From assembly GCF_011089885.1 (NCBI RefSeq), contig NZ_JAANBD010000025.1, forward strand, positions 186,001 through 250,000: a stretch of DNA of 64,000 bases. The letters are read 5' to 3'. Under the pieces are notes generated by a model. It ran no database searches, was not told where the DNA came from, and saw only the letters and a program-made list of their open reading frames with translations. Each line of letters starts with the position of its first letter. The first letter of the stretch is position 1. This document shows, one piece after another, positions 35,437 through 44,752 of the stretch. This DNA comes from Thioalkalivibrio sp. XN279 (GTDB lineage Bacteria; Pseudomonadota; Gammaproteobacteria; Steroidobacterales; XN24). Both the position numbers and the translations under genes were made by a program.

Positions 35437-36987
35437 TCAGAACCCGAGCGGGATGCCGAACACGAAGAAAGCCACCAGCAGCGCCGTCCACACCACCAGG
35501 AAGACCATCGAGTACGGCAGCATGATCAGCAGCATGTCGCCGAAGCCCAGTTCCGGCCGGTATTTGCGCATGAAAGCCAGGATCACGCCGCAGTAGGTCA
35601 TCATCGGCGTGATGATGTTGGTGGCCGAGTCCGCTACGCGGAAGGCCGCGGACACCAGGTCCGGCGTCATCTCCTGGTTCACGAAATACAGCATGGGCAC
35701 GAAGATCGGCCCGAGCAGCATCCACTTGGAAGTCAGCCCGCCGATGAACAGGTTGATCGTGGCGGTGGTGAGCACGAAGCCGATCAGGAGCAGCACCGGG
35801 AATTGCTGCAGGCCCATGGCGACCAGCGCCTCGGCGCCGAGGTAGGTGATGTAGGAACCGAGGCCGCTGTAGCGCAGCAGGCCGAGGAAGTTGTAGCTGA
35901 AGAAGGTGAGCACCAGGATGTAGCCCATGGTGTTCATCTGCTTGACCATCGCCTTGACGACGTCCGCGACGCGGCGGAAGTTGCCCGAGGCGTAACCGAA
36001 GAACACCCCCTCGATGATGAAGAACAGGGAGATCAGCAGGATGATGTTGTTGAGAAACGGCAGCACCTCCTGTCCCGACTCGTCGGTGTAAGGGCCGAGG
36101 GGGCCCAGGATGAGTCCCCCGATCACTGCGGCGGCGACCAGCAGCCCCCAGCCCGCCGCCTTGAGCCCCCGTTGCTCCGCCTCGCCCACCTCGAACTGCC
36201 CCAGGTCGATCTCGGGCGGCACCTCGAAGGGCGCATGTTCCAGCTTTGGCTCCACGAACCGCTTCGTGACCCAGGCGCCGGTAAAAGCCAGCACGATGGT
36301 CGAAGTGGCGATGAACCAGTAATGCATCGTCGCCGGACGCAGGATTGCACCGTCGGCCGTGGTGAACGGAATGCCCTGGGATTCGGCGAAGACCTGGGCG
36401 TTCATGCCGATGATGACGTCGATGGGCGTGCCCGGGATGAGGTTGGCGCTGAACCCTGCCGACACGCCGGCGAAAGCTGCGGCCATGCCGATGAGCGGGT
36501 TGCGGCCGAGGCCCGCGTAGAGCAGGCCGGCCAGCGGGATCAAAACGAGGTAGCCGGCATCTGTGGCCACTGAACTGGTGATGCCGAGGAACATCAGCAG
36601 CAGCGGCAGCCACTTCTGCGGGATCTTGGTTCCGGCGCGCTTGATCAGGGCGCCGAACAGCCCGGAGTTTTCCGCCACGCCGATGGCCAGCATCACGACC
36701 ATGATCACGGCCAGCACACCGTTGCCGAAGGCCAGCCAGTTCTGCAACAGCGCATTGTCGAAGATCCAGCGGACGTGCTCGGACTGGTACATGGGCAGGA
36801 TCTGGTAGCGCACCGGCTCGCCGCCCGCCCCCATGGTCTCGAAGGTGTGCCCGCCCAGCAGCACGGTCGCCAGGAAGGCCATCGGGTAGAAGGACATGAA
36901 GATGATGACGGGATCCGGGATCTTGTGACCCACCCGCTCGACGAAGCGGGTGAAGGACTGTCCCCTGGTTGGCTGATCCTGGCTCAT
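35437..36987 (-). CDS. AbgT-family transporter (second copy)
   Basis: 516 residues. Same family as the gene at 30211-31764 but clearly diverged. Marks: RVGHKIPDPVIIFMSFY, ITSSVATDAGYLVLIPL, GVSAGFSANLIPGTPIDV and AAFRVADSATNIITPMMTYCG. Start ATG at 36987 with AGGGAG upstream; a longer frame to 37056 is unlikely. It faces the ABC-F gene tail to tail and is divergent from sodC. Substrate unknown: aminobenzoyl-glutamate uptake or drug export by family. Confidence 0.92.
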   Translation of the reverse strand: MSQDQPTRGQSFTRFVERVGHKIPDPVIIFMSFYPMAFLATVLLGGHTFETMGAGGEPVRYQILPMYQSEHVRWIFDNALLQNWLAFGNGVLAVIMVVMLAIGVAENSGLFGALIKRAGTKIPQKWLPLLLMFLGITSSVATDAGYLVLIPLAGLLYAGLGRNPLIGMAAAFAGVSAGFSANLIPGTPIDVIIGMNAQVFAESQGIPFTTADGAILRPATMHYWFIATSTIVLAFTGAWVTKRFVEPKLEHAPFEVPPEIDLGQFEVGEAEQRGLKAAGWGLLVAAAVIGGLILGPLGPYTDESGQEVLPFLNNIILLISLFFIIEGVFFGYASGNFRRVADVVKAMVKQMNTMGYILVLTFFSYNFLGLLRYSGLGSYITYLGAEALVAMGLQQFPVLLLIGFVLTTATINLFIGGLTSKWMLLGPIFVPMLYFVNQEMTPDLVSAAFRVADSATNIITPMMTYCGVILAFMRKYRPELGFGDMLLIMLPYSMVFLVVWTALLVAFFVFGIPLGF

Positions 36988-37164
36988 GGCTCCCTCTGTC
37001 CCGGCGCGACACGAATCAGCGGCGAAGTATACGGGAGAACGTCCGCAGCCCTGCACCCCGGACGCGACACAGGGGTGTTGTCAGTGGCCGCCGGGCGGGT
37101 TTAGGCTTGATTAGACTTGGTTCAATTACTGGACCCGGAAAACAAGACTCAAGAGGATTCGTCA

Positions 37165-37707
37165 ATGCGCAAATTCAAGACACTTTCATTCGCGGCCTGT
37201 GCAGCGCTGGCGGCCGGCGCCGTTCATGCGGACAATCATGGCGTGGCGGAGGCCGGCGCCGATTTCATCGACAAGGAGAGCAAGTCGGTGGGCACCGCCA
37301 CCCTCACGGAGGGCCCGAACGGTGTAGCGATCTACCTCGACCTGCACGGCCTGCCCCCGGGCCCCAAGGCGATTCATATTCACAGCGTCGGCACCTGTGA
37401 GGACCCGGAAGCCGGTTTCGTCGCTTCCAAGGGTCACCTCAACCCCGACGGCAAGGAACACGGCCTGATGAACCCCAAGGGGCCGGACGCCGGTGACCTG
37501 CCCAACCTCGTGGTGCTGGATGACGGCAGCGTCAAGGTCGAGATGTTCACGCCGCTCGCCTCGCTCGGCGGCGCCGAAGGACGCGCCACCATCCTCGACG
37601 CGGACGGCGCGGCCCTGGTGATCCACATCAACCGTGACGACCACATCACGCAGCCCATCGGCGGGGCCGGCCCGCGCATTGCCTGCGGAGTCGTCAAGGC
37701 CAAGTGA
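37165..37707 (+). CDS. sodC: periplasmic Cu/Zn superoxide dismutase
   Basis: 180 residues. Converts superoxide to peroxide and oxygen in the periplasm. A signal peptide ends at VHA (about residue 22). Copper ligands His71 and His73 (HIH), His91 and His154; disulfide Cys78-Cys174; active-site Arg171 in GPRIACGV. In the zinc loop His91, His99 and Asp111 are present, but the expected His of the GPHAGDLPN motif is Asp108. AGAGGA lies before the ATG. The stop overlaps the next gene's GTG. Confidence 0.93.
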   Translation: MRKFKTLSFAACAALAAGAVHADNHGVAEAGADFIDKESKSVGTATLTEGPNGVAIYLDLHGLPPGPKAIHIHSVGTCEDPEAGFVASKGHLNPDGKEHGLMNPKGPDAGDLPNLVVLDDGSVKVEMFTPLASLGGAEGRATILDADGAALVIHINRDDHITQPIGGAGPRIACGVVKAK

Positions 37708-38273
37708 GGCTTCGCGCTGCACTGACTGTCGGAGTGACGCTCGTCGCCTTGCTGGCGGCGAGCGTCTATTCCCTGGCGCGCACGCCCGATGCGCCCGACC
37801 CCCTGGCGATTTCTGCCCAGGGTATCGGGCCGCTGCAAATCGGCCGGCCCTATGACGAGGCAGCCGAGCTCGCCGTCCGGGTTGCACCGGACAATGCGCT
37901 GGCAGGTATCGGCTGCGGCGGGCTCGACGAGGTCCGCTACAGCGGCCAGCTCCAGGGACGTCCCGTGAGCGCGATGGGGATGGCCGATAAGGGCAAGCTG
38001 GTCGAGATCGAGCTCACGCTCGATGCGCCGCTACAGGCGCGCAGCGAGGCCGCCTGCGTCGCCCTGCGTGACGAGTTCGCGGCGCCCTTCGTCGCCCGCT
38101 TCGGCCCCGTCGAGAAAAGCTGGGAAGAGCGCAAGCCCGTTTCCCGCGAGCACCTCGCCGCCACCGGTCCGGTGGTGCTGGCCGCACGGTGGTTCGCGAC
38201 CGGCGGCAGCTGCTATGTCAGCGCCCACTATGGCTATGGCGCAAGCCTCAGCGCTGCAGATGCAGCCTGGTAA
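37704..38273 (+). CDS. exported protein of unknown function
   Basis: 189 residues. An N-terminal hydrophobic segment (about residues 4-24) acts as signal or anchor. The rest is a soluble, probably periplasmic domain (IGPLQIGRPYDEAAEL, GIGCGGLDEVRYSG) with three Cys residues. I do not recognise a family with certainty. It starts with GTG overlapping the sodC stop (GTGA), so it is translationally coupled to sodC and may share its setting in oxidative defence; that is inference. Confidence 0.75.
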   Translation: MRLRAALTVGVTLVALLAASVYSLARTPDAPDPLAISAQGIGPLQIGRPYDEAAELAVRVAPDNALAGIGCGGLDEVRYSGQLQGRPVSAMGMADKGKLVEIELTLDAPLQARSEAACVALRDEFAAPFVARFGPVEKSWEERKPVSREHLAATGPVVLAARWFATGGSCYVSAHYGYGASLSAADAAW

Positions 38274-38295
38274 GTCTCCCGGCTGAGCTTGCCCC

Positions 38296-39342
38296 TTAGC
38301 CCACCAGGGCCACGATCCCCAGCGCCACGGCGCCCATCCCGACAGCAGTGAGCAATGCCACGACCGCGGGCTTCGGGCCGAGCGCGCGCAGTGCCGCGAG
38401 GCGTATCTGCATGCCTATGGCGGCCATCGCCATGGCGAACAACAGCCCGCTCAGCCAGCTGCCCAGTGACAGGAACGAGGCCCAAGCCGGGCTCTCCCCA
38501 AGAAGCATGTCGCCGGCACTACGTAGCGTTGCGAACGCGACGAATCCGAGCACGAACAGGGGGAAAGCCGGACGCGCCCTGGTCTCTGCCTCACCCTTCA
38601 GAGCCCACCAGACGACCGCAGGTATGACTGCGAGCATGGAAAGGTTACGCAGCAGCTTGGTGACGGTCGCAGCGGCGACCGTCTCGGTGGCGGCAAAAGT
38701 CTGCTCGTGGAGGATGGCCGCCGCAGTAACCTGGGCGGTGTCGTGCACCGCCGCCCCAAGCACCATTCCGATCTGGCGGCTGTCCCCGAGCCAGGCCTCC
38801 AGCAACCATGGGTAGAGTAGCGTGGCGGTCAAGCCGAACAACGCCACGCAGGCAAGCGCGTAGGCAGTCTGTTCGGGACGTGTTTTTAGCGCCGGGGCCG
38901 TTGCGGCGATCGCGGAGGCGCCGCAGATGGCGGATCCCACAGCCAGTAATGCGGCAAACTTCCGGTCCAGCCCCAGGGTGCGCTGGAGCCACCAGGTAAT
39001 CCCGAGCCCGGCTGCCAGGGCGCCGGCCACCAGGGGCAAGGCCTGGATGCCCAGCACTCCGACCTGGGCAAGGGACAATCGCAGCCCGATCAACATGACT
39101 GCTAGCTTGAGGACAGCGCCTGCGGCGAGCGCCAGCCCCGGCTGCCAACCCGGCCGGCGTTGGGCGATTCCGCTGAGACCGATCCCGAGCAGGATGGCGA
39201 CGAGAATCGGGCTGATCGGCAGGCGGGAAACCGACTCGGGCGCCATGGACCACAACGCCGACACGCCCAGCGCCGCCAACGCCGTGCCCAGCGCGACCGT
39301 CACGCCTGCAAAATATCGGGTCGCGGATGAAGGTGGAGGCAC
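38296..39342 (-). CDS. YeiH/UPF0324-family putative exporter
   Basis: 348 residues, about 10 membrane segments. Family marks: PISPILVAILLGI, VLKLAVMLIGLRLSL, AVGSAICGASAIAATAP and GAAVHDTAQVTAAA. Members are annotated as possible sulfate exporters, with weak experimental backing. Start GTG, four bases after the stop of the hybrid kinase, so the two are almost certainly one transcript and the carrier may be a target or partner of that sensor. Confidence 0.88.
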   Translation of the reverse strand: MPPPSSATRYFAGVTVALGTALAALGVSALWSMAPESVSRLPISPILVAILLGIGLSGIAQRRPGWQPGLALAAGAVLKLAVMLIGLRLSLAQVGVLGIQALPLVAGALAAGLGITWWLQRTLGLDRKFAALLAVGSAICGASAIAATAPALKTRPEQTAYALACVALFGLTATLLYPWLLEAWLGDSRQIGMVLGAAVHDTAQVTAAAILHEQTFAATETVAAATVTKLLRNLSMLAVIPAVVWWALKGEAETRARPAFPLFVLGFVAFATLRSAGDMLLGESPAWASFLSLGSWLSGLLFAMAMAAIGMQIRLAALRALGPKPAVVALLTAVGMGAVALGIVALVG

Positions 39343-39346
39343 CGGG

Positions 39347-42300
39347 TCAGCCTGTCTTCATTACCGCACGCAGCTCCGAGATCCCCCGATGCAAGGCTGC
39401 AAAGGCCACCCGCATCTCGCCGAGCCTCGCATCAGGCAGGTCACCCGTGGTCGCCTGGTGTTTGCAGAGTTGCTCGAGGTCCCGTGCTGGCGCCTGCAGA
39501 AGCTCCAGCCCCATGTTCCCTGCGGCGCCCTTGATACGATGCGCACGCGCCGCGGCCCCGGCCCAGTCGCGAGCCTCGACAGCGTTCTCTCCATGGGCCA
39601 GGTCGTCCTCGGTGACAGTGAGCATTTCCTCCAACAATTCGAGATAACGCTCCTGCTTGTTCCGAAAAATACCCAGGATCCTGTCCAGGTCAACGCCGGG
39701 AAGCACCGAGAGGCGTTGCATCGACGCGTGCAGGCCGGCATTGCCCTCGGGCACCGCACCTTCGGGAGGTGCCGGCTTACCCTCTCCGAGCGGGACCATG
39801 GCAAGCCATTTCAGTACCTTCTCGTACAGGACATCGGGCTTGACGGGCTTTGTAATCACGTCGCTCATTCCGGCTTCCTCACAGGCCTTCCGGTCTTCGG
39901 CGAAAGCATTGGCCGTGACGGCCAGTATCGGCACTCCTTGCTGTCCGGGCATGGCGCGCAGCAGGCGCGTCGCTTCCAGTCCGTCCATCCTGGGCATTTG
40001 CACGTCCATAAGGATGACTGCGTAGCCCATCCGCGAAGCGGCATCGATGGCTTCTTGTCCATCCTCGGCAGTATCTGCGACCAGGCCGACAGCCGTCAGT
40101 AACTGCACGGTGATTTCCCGGTTGACGGCATTGTCGTCGACCACCAGTATTCGGGTGCCCGCATAGCGGCGACGCAAGAAATTCTGCGCCTCGGCGGCAG
40201 GCATCTCCTGCTCCGGGCTTGTCATCGCAGTGCCGCCCACCCGCAGCTGCGCCGTAAACCAGAAACGACTGCCTCGACCTTCTATGCTCTCGACGCCCGC
40301 ATCTCCGCCCATGAGCACGGCCAGGTGCCGGGTGATCGACAGGCCCAGGCCCGTACCTCCGAAGCGCCGCGAGATCGAGTTATCAGCCTGCTCGAAGGAA
40401 CGAAAGAGTTCACCCAGCTTGTGCTCCGGAATCCCTACCCCGGTGTCCTCGACCTCGAACAGGACCGTGAGGACATTGCAGTCGTGCGCCACGACGCGCA
40501 CACGCAGGTGGATCTTTCCTTTGTCCGTGAATTTCACCGCGTTGGCGGCGTAGTTCAACAGGGCCTGGCGCACCCGGGTCGGATCACCCTCAAGCCATTG
40601 CGGAATCGGGTCGTAGTCCACGCATACTTCGAGACGCTTTTCGCTGGCCTCCTCGCAGATGATCGCCGCCACGTTGTCGACCAGTGCCGGGAGATTGAAC
40701 AGTTCGGAGCCAAGCTCCATCCTCCCCGCTTCGATCTTGGATAAGTCGAGCATGTCGTTGACCACCGCCAGCAGGTGCCGCCCGGCCTGGTCGATCTTGT
40801 CCAGCTTTTCACGTTGTGCCGCATTCTCTTCTCGCTGCCGTAGCAGGTAAGTCAGGCCAATGATGGCGTTCAGCGGAGTTCTTATTTCGTGGCTCATATT
40901 GGCGAGGAACGCGCTCTTGGCGCGGTTCGCACTCTCCGCCTGTTGTCTCGCTGCCGCGAGGTCGGCTGTACGTTGCGCGACGAGTTCTTCCAGGTGATTG
41001 CGGTGCCGTGCGAGCTCTTCCTCGCGCTCGCGCCGCTCGGTCACGTCCTGGACCACGCCCGCCATCCGCGGCGGCTGGCCCGCGATTGGCTCAAGGTGTT
41101 TTCCCGCCAGCCACAACCATCGCACTGCACCATCCACTCGGCGGATACGAAGTTCGTGCGTGAAGTCGGCCCGCTCGCGTGCCACGCGCTGGAACAGCGC
41201 CTCTGTGGCGTCCTGGTCTTCCGCGACCACGTGGGACATGAACGTTTCACGAGTCCACGCGGGCTGGTTGACGCCGTACCCGAAGATCTGGTCGTGGTCG
41301 AAAGAGCGCTCGATGGTCTGATCCAGCAGGTTGATCTCCCAATGCGCAATCCGGCTGCTGCGCATGGCGAACGCCAGCTTGTCCCGGGTCTCGCGCAGCC
41401 GCAACTCAGCCTGCTTGCGCGCGGTGACGTCGTTGACGATGGAGTACAGCAGTTCCCGGCCCTCCAGCCTGATCGGACCGCTGGACACCTCCACGTCCCG
41501 CAGCGAACCGTCGGCCAGGCGATGCTGGAAATTAAAGAAGCGCCGCTCCTCTGCGCGTGCGAGCTGCATCTCGGCTGCCAGCGCCGCGTCCGACATCGGG
41601 TTGATGTCGAAGATTTTCATCTTGCAGAGCTGGTCCCGGGTCCAGCCGTAGTATTCCGCAGCAGCGGGATTGGCATCAACGATTTCGCCCGTGGCGGGAT
41701 CGACCAGCAGCATCACGGAATGCTTGTTCTCGAACAGGCTGCGGTAACGCGCCTCGCTGGCGCGGAGCGCCCTCGCCGCAGCCTGCTGCTGGAGCCTGAG
41801 ACGTAGGAGCAGGCCGAGTGCGATGGTGGCGACCGGATAGATCAACAGGATCGGAACGCCGATACTGCGCAGCGTTTGCGGCCCAAGGTCGCCAGGCAAG
41901 ACCGTGCCCATGATCCCGAGCATGACCAGGTGCACGGCCAGGCCGAGCGCATAGAGCTCACGCCAGTCGATACGTGCGAGCCGGCCATGCGCATGGGTTC
42001 GCCAGGCGATACCGATCACCGCCGAGGCGATGATCACGCTGATCCCGCCGACTACCCCCACGCCGCCCTGGTACCAGCGGAAAAGCGCGGTCATGAGCAT
42101 TGCGATGACCGTCGGCAGGAAGCCGAAGAACAGGCCGCACAGGCTCAGCAGCACGGAGCGCACGTCGAACACGAGGCCCTGGCGCAAGACCAGGGCAAAG
42201 GACATCACGCCGATCCCGATGGCCCCGACGAGCAGGCCCACGGCCAGCTTCCACGCAAAGTGCTTGTCACCTCCCAGGCCCCGCGCAGAGACGGCGAGCA

Positions 42301-42364
42301 CCTGCGTCATGGCGAGCAGTAAGGCCGCGTTAAGGAACAGGGCCTGGAAAATTTCTCTATTCAT
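39347..42364 (-). CDS. hybrid histidine kinase: 5TM-PAS-PAS-HisKA-HATPase-REC-Hpt
   Basis: 1005 residues. Residues 1-195 hold several membrane helices resembling the 5TM LytS-type sensor; two PAS domains follow (about 205-320 and 325-445), then a coiled coil. The kinase core has His492 (SHEIRTPLNA), Asn608, DTGVGI (640-645) and GGTGLGL (669-675). The receiver has Asp743/744, phospho-acceptor Asp787 and Lys839. The Hpt has His942 in AHRIKGAAGN. All phosphorelay residues are present, so output needs a separate response regulator, which is not in the window. Co-transcribed with the YeiH-type gene; divergent from a second kinase. Confidence 0.95.
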   Translation of the reverse strand: MNREIFQALFLNAALLLAMTQVLAVSARGLGGDKHFAWKLAVGLLVGAIGIGVMSFALVLRQGLVFDVRSVLLSLCGLFFGFLPTVIAMLMTALFRWYQGGVGVVGGISVIIASAVIGIAWRTHAHGRLARIDWRELYALGLAVHLVMLGIMGTVLPGDLGPQTLRSIGVPILLIYPVATIALGLLLRLRLQQQAAARALRASEARYRSLFENKHSVMLLVDPATGEIVDANPAAAEYYGWTRDQLCKMKIFDINPMSDAALAAEMQLARAEERRFFNFQHRLADGSLRDVEVSSGPIRLEGRELLYSIVNDVTARKQAELRLRETRDKLAFAMRSSRIAHWEINLLDQTIERSFDHDQIFGYGVNQPAWTRETFMSHVVAEDQDATEALFQRVARERADFTHELRIRRVDGAVRWLWLAGKHLEPIAGQPPRMAGVVQDVTERREREEELARHRNHLEELVAQRTADLAAARQQAESANRAKSAFLANMSHEIRTPLNAIIGLTYLLRQREENAAQREKLDKIDQAGRHLLAVVNDMLDLSKIEAGRMELGSELFNLPALVDNVAAIICEEASEKRLEVCVDYDPIPQWLEGDPTRVRQALLNYAANAVKFTDKGKIHLRVRVVAHDCNVLTVLFEVEDTGVGIPEHKLGELFRSFEQADNSISRRFGGTGLGLSITRHLAVLMGGDAGVESIEGRGSRFWFTAQLRVGGTAMTSPEQEMPAAEAQNFLRRRYAGTRILVVDDNAVNREITVQLLTAVGLVADTAEDGQEAIDAASRMGYAVILMDVQMPRMDGLEATRLLRAMPGQQGVPILAVTANAFAEDRKACEEAGMSDVITKPVKPDVLYEKVLKWLAMVPLGEGKPAPPEGAVPEGNAGLHASMQRLSVLPGVDLDRILGIFRNKQERYLELLEEMLTVTEDDLAHGENAVEARDWAGAAARAHRIKGAAGNMGLELLQAPARDLEQLCKHQATTGDLPDARLGEMRVAFAALHRGISELRAVMKTG

Positions 42365-42499
42365 GAGGGCGGCAGATCGGGGCGGAAATGTCGTGGCGAA
42401 TCCCGGTCAGCCGGATGGCATTCACCGCGCATGGCCATCACAGGTCCCGCCGTGGGCGCAGCAAGTATGATGCCGGGGGATGCTGCGGAAAATTCGTAG

Positions 42500-42527
42500 T
42501 TTACGCAGGACAAGTAGCAGCTAAAGT
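42500..42527 (+). promoter_or_regulatory. likely promoter of the haem-sensor kinase
   Basis: TTTACG (42500-42505), 16-base spacer, TAAAGT (42522-42527). Predicted transcription start near 42534 leaves a leader of about 45 bases before the ATG at 42580. The rest of the 215-base gap holds nothing I can identify. Confidence 0.45.
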
Positions 42528-42579
42528 AGCGCGAGTTCAATCTGCTGCCGCCGCGCCGGGCCCGATGCTCCACGCACAT

Positions 42580-44601
42580 ATGTCAAACGCCCCCTCCTCG
42601 CGCCTGCGGCCGGATCCCGTCGCCGACGATCCCGCCCTGCGCGGCAAGCAATTCGTACTGCGCCGTGCAGTGATGCTGGCGATTGCCTGGAGCGTGCTCA
42701 TAATTTCCGCGCTGTTATGGGGCCGGCACACGGAACAACAGCAAACTCTCGACCTGGCTGCCCACGAGGCCCGTGCTCACTTTAACAAGGACCAGGCGTT
42801 CCGCCTTTGGTCTACTCAGCACGGCGGTGTCTACGTGCCCGTCACCGAGCATACGCCGCCCAACCCTTACCTTGCGCACATCGACGAGCGAGACCTCGAG
42901 ACGCCATCGCAACGTCAGTTCACATTGATGAACCCAGCCTACATGGTCCGCCAGATGATGGTGGAATATGAGGCCCTTTACGGGGTGCGCGGTCGCATCA
43001 CCAGCCTGAAACCGCTGAATCCCGACAATGCACCCGACGCCTGGGAGCGCGAGGCCCTGCTGGCCTTCGAGGATGGCACCGGAGAGATCTCCCAGTACGT
43101 TGAGAACGACCAGGGGCATTTCCTGCGCCTGATGCAACCCATGGTGACCGAGCCTGGCTGTCTCAAGTGCCACGCACACCAGGGTTACGAAGTAGGCGAC
43201 ATCCGCGGCGCCGTGGGCGTCACAGTCCCGATGGCGCCGTACCTTCAGGCAGAGGCTACGACGCTTGGCAACTTGGGATGGTCCTTCGGCGGGATCTGGA
43301 TACTGGGCCTGGCCGGCATCGGATTCCTTGCAAGAAGGGACCTTGAGCATGCGCACAGAGAGGCCGTGACGAAAGCCGGTCTGGTCGAGCGGGAGCGCCG
43401 CCTGGAGGCCGCGCAGAGTATCGGCGGGCTCGGCGACTGGGAACTGGACCTCTGCAACCGCACGGTGCACTGGTCGAAGCAGATGGAGTGCATCCTGGGC
43501 TTTGCGCCCTCGCAAGACCTGGACACCACCCTGAACCGGTTCATGGCGATGGTGCACCCGGAAGATCGCCCGGTCGTGGAGGATGCTTTGCACCGTGCGC
43601 TGGTGCTCGGCCGTCCCGCAGTGAGCGCCTATCGACTGACGACGCCATCCGCGGGCGTCCGTTGGCTGGAGATGCGCAGCGAAAGCGTACTGGACGATGA
43701 CGGGCAGCCGCTAAGGGTGCGCGGAACTTCCCAGGACATCACGGCGTTGAAGACCGTCGAAGACGCCTTGCGCCAGGAGCGTAGTGAGCTCGAGTCCAAG
43801 GTGTTGGCGCGAACACATGACTTGGTACTGGCGAAAGAGGCGGCCGAGGCTGCCAATAAAGCGAAGAGTGCCTTCCTTGCCAACATGAGCCATGAGATCC
43901 GAACGCCGCTGAACGCTATTCACGGTATGGCATTCCTGATCCGAAACAACCCGGAGCGTGCCGCGGACTCCGGGTATTTTGGGAAACTCGAAGCTGCAGC
44001 AAACCACCTCCTGGGCATGGTCGACTCCGTGCTTGACCTGGCGCGCATCGAATCCGGCACACTGGAACTGGAAATCGCCTCGCTTGACGTCGCGGAGATT
44101 GTCGAGGAAGTGGCAGCAATGTTCGCAACGGATGCCCGAAAGAAAGGTCTTGGCCTGCGTATCGAGCAAGACCCCTGCCCCGGCGCGCTCGCCGGGGACG
44201 CGAAACGCATCCGGCATGCCTTGGCCAACTACGTCAGCAATGCCCTGAAGTTCACAGAATCGGGCGAGGTCATCATTCGCACTCGGATGCTCGAGACTTT
44301 CGGCAACGACGTCCTGGTGCGCGTCGAGGTCGCTGACACGGGAATAGGTGTCGACCCGGAGATCATGCCGCGGCTCTTCTCCGCATTTGAACAGGGTGAC
44401 AACTCCCCGACGCGCTCGCATGGTGGCACCGGCCTCGGCCTCATAATCACGCGCCGGCTCGCCGAGCTGATGGGCGGCTCCGCAGGTGCCGAGCGCCGTT
44501 CCAACGGCGGCAGCGTGTTCTGGTTCACCATGCATCTACGCAGGGCCGAATCGCCTTCGAAGGCCCGGCCGACCGTCCGCGTCGGCAGCGGATACGTATA
44601 G
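42580..44601 (+). CDS. histidine kinase with Tll0287/DUF3365 c-haem sensor domain
   Basis: 673 residues. Membrane helix (about 29-48), periplasmic DUF3365 domain (about 60-222) with CLKCH at 194-198 for covalent haem, second helix (about 232-250), PAS (about 270-395), coiled coil, then HisKA with His438 (SHEIRTPLNAI) and HATPase with Asn554, DTGIG (586-590) and GGTGLGL. There is no receiver or Hpt. Expected to sense redox state, oxygen or NO at the haem in the periplasm. ATG at 42580 chosen; an in-frame ATG at 42565 is possible and neither has a clear ribosome site. Cytochrome c maturation genes are needed but not seen here. Confidence 0.92.
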   Translation: MSNAPSSRLRPDPVADDPALRGKQFVLRRAVMLAIAWSVLIISALLWGRHTEQQQTLDLAAHEARAHFNKDQAFRLWSTQHGGVYVPVTEHTPPNPYLAHIDERDLETPSQRQFTLMNPAYMVRQMMVEYEALYGVRGRITSLKPLNPDNAPDAWEREALLAFEDGTGEISQYVENDQGHFLRLMQPMVTEPGCLKCHAHQGYEVGDIRGAVGVTVPMAPYLQAEATTLGNLGWSFGGIWILGLAGIGFLARRDLEHAHREAVTKAGLVERERRLEAAQSIGGLGDWELDLCNRTVHWSKQMECILGFAPSQDLDTTLNRFMAMVHPEDRPVVEDALHRALVLGRPAVSAYRLTTPSAGVRWLEMRSESVLDDDGQPLRVRGTSQDITALKTVEDALRQERSELESKVLARTHDLVLAKEAAEAANKAKSAFLANMSHEIRTPLNAIHGMAFLIRNNPERAADSGYFGKLEAAANHLLGMVDSVLDLARIESGTLELEIASLDVAEIVEEVAAMFATDARKKGLGLRIEQDPCPGALAGDAKRIRHALANYVSNALKFTESGEVIIRTRMLETFGNDVLVRVEVADTGIGVDPEIMPRLFSAFEQGDNSPTRSHGGTGLGLIITRRLAELMGGSAGAERRSNGGSVFWFTMHLRRAESPSKARPTVRVGSGYV

Positions 44602-44665
44602 ATTTCCGTAGCCTGCGGCCGCGCGCAGATTAGCCCTCATGGGCTCTCCATGTTAGGTTGTCCTT

Positions 44666-44686
44666 TCATCCGCGGTTCCCGGATGA
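44666..44686. repeat. inverted repeat upstream of uspA
   Basis: TCATCCG and CGGATGA arms (seven bases) with a seven-base loop, in the 151-base gap between the haem kinase and the UspA gene. It could end the kinase transcript or serve as an operator. A smaller AGCCC/GGGCT hairpin lies just before it at 44632-44645. Confidence 0.35.
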
Positions 44687-44752
44687 GGCGCAACTCGCGT
44701 CCCTTCCACGAGAAAACTAAAGATTAGCCACAGGCACAGGGAGGTAACGGGC

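Noticed and set aside
42365-42564. Riboswitch (c-di-GMP type) between the two kinases
   Set aside because: The sequence lacks the conserved loops of known c-di-GMP riboswitches; only a promoter-like pair was found.
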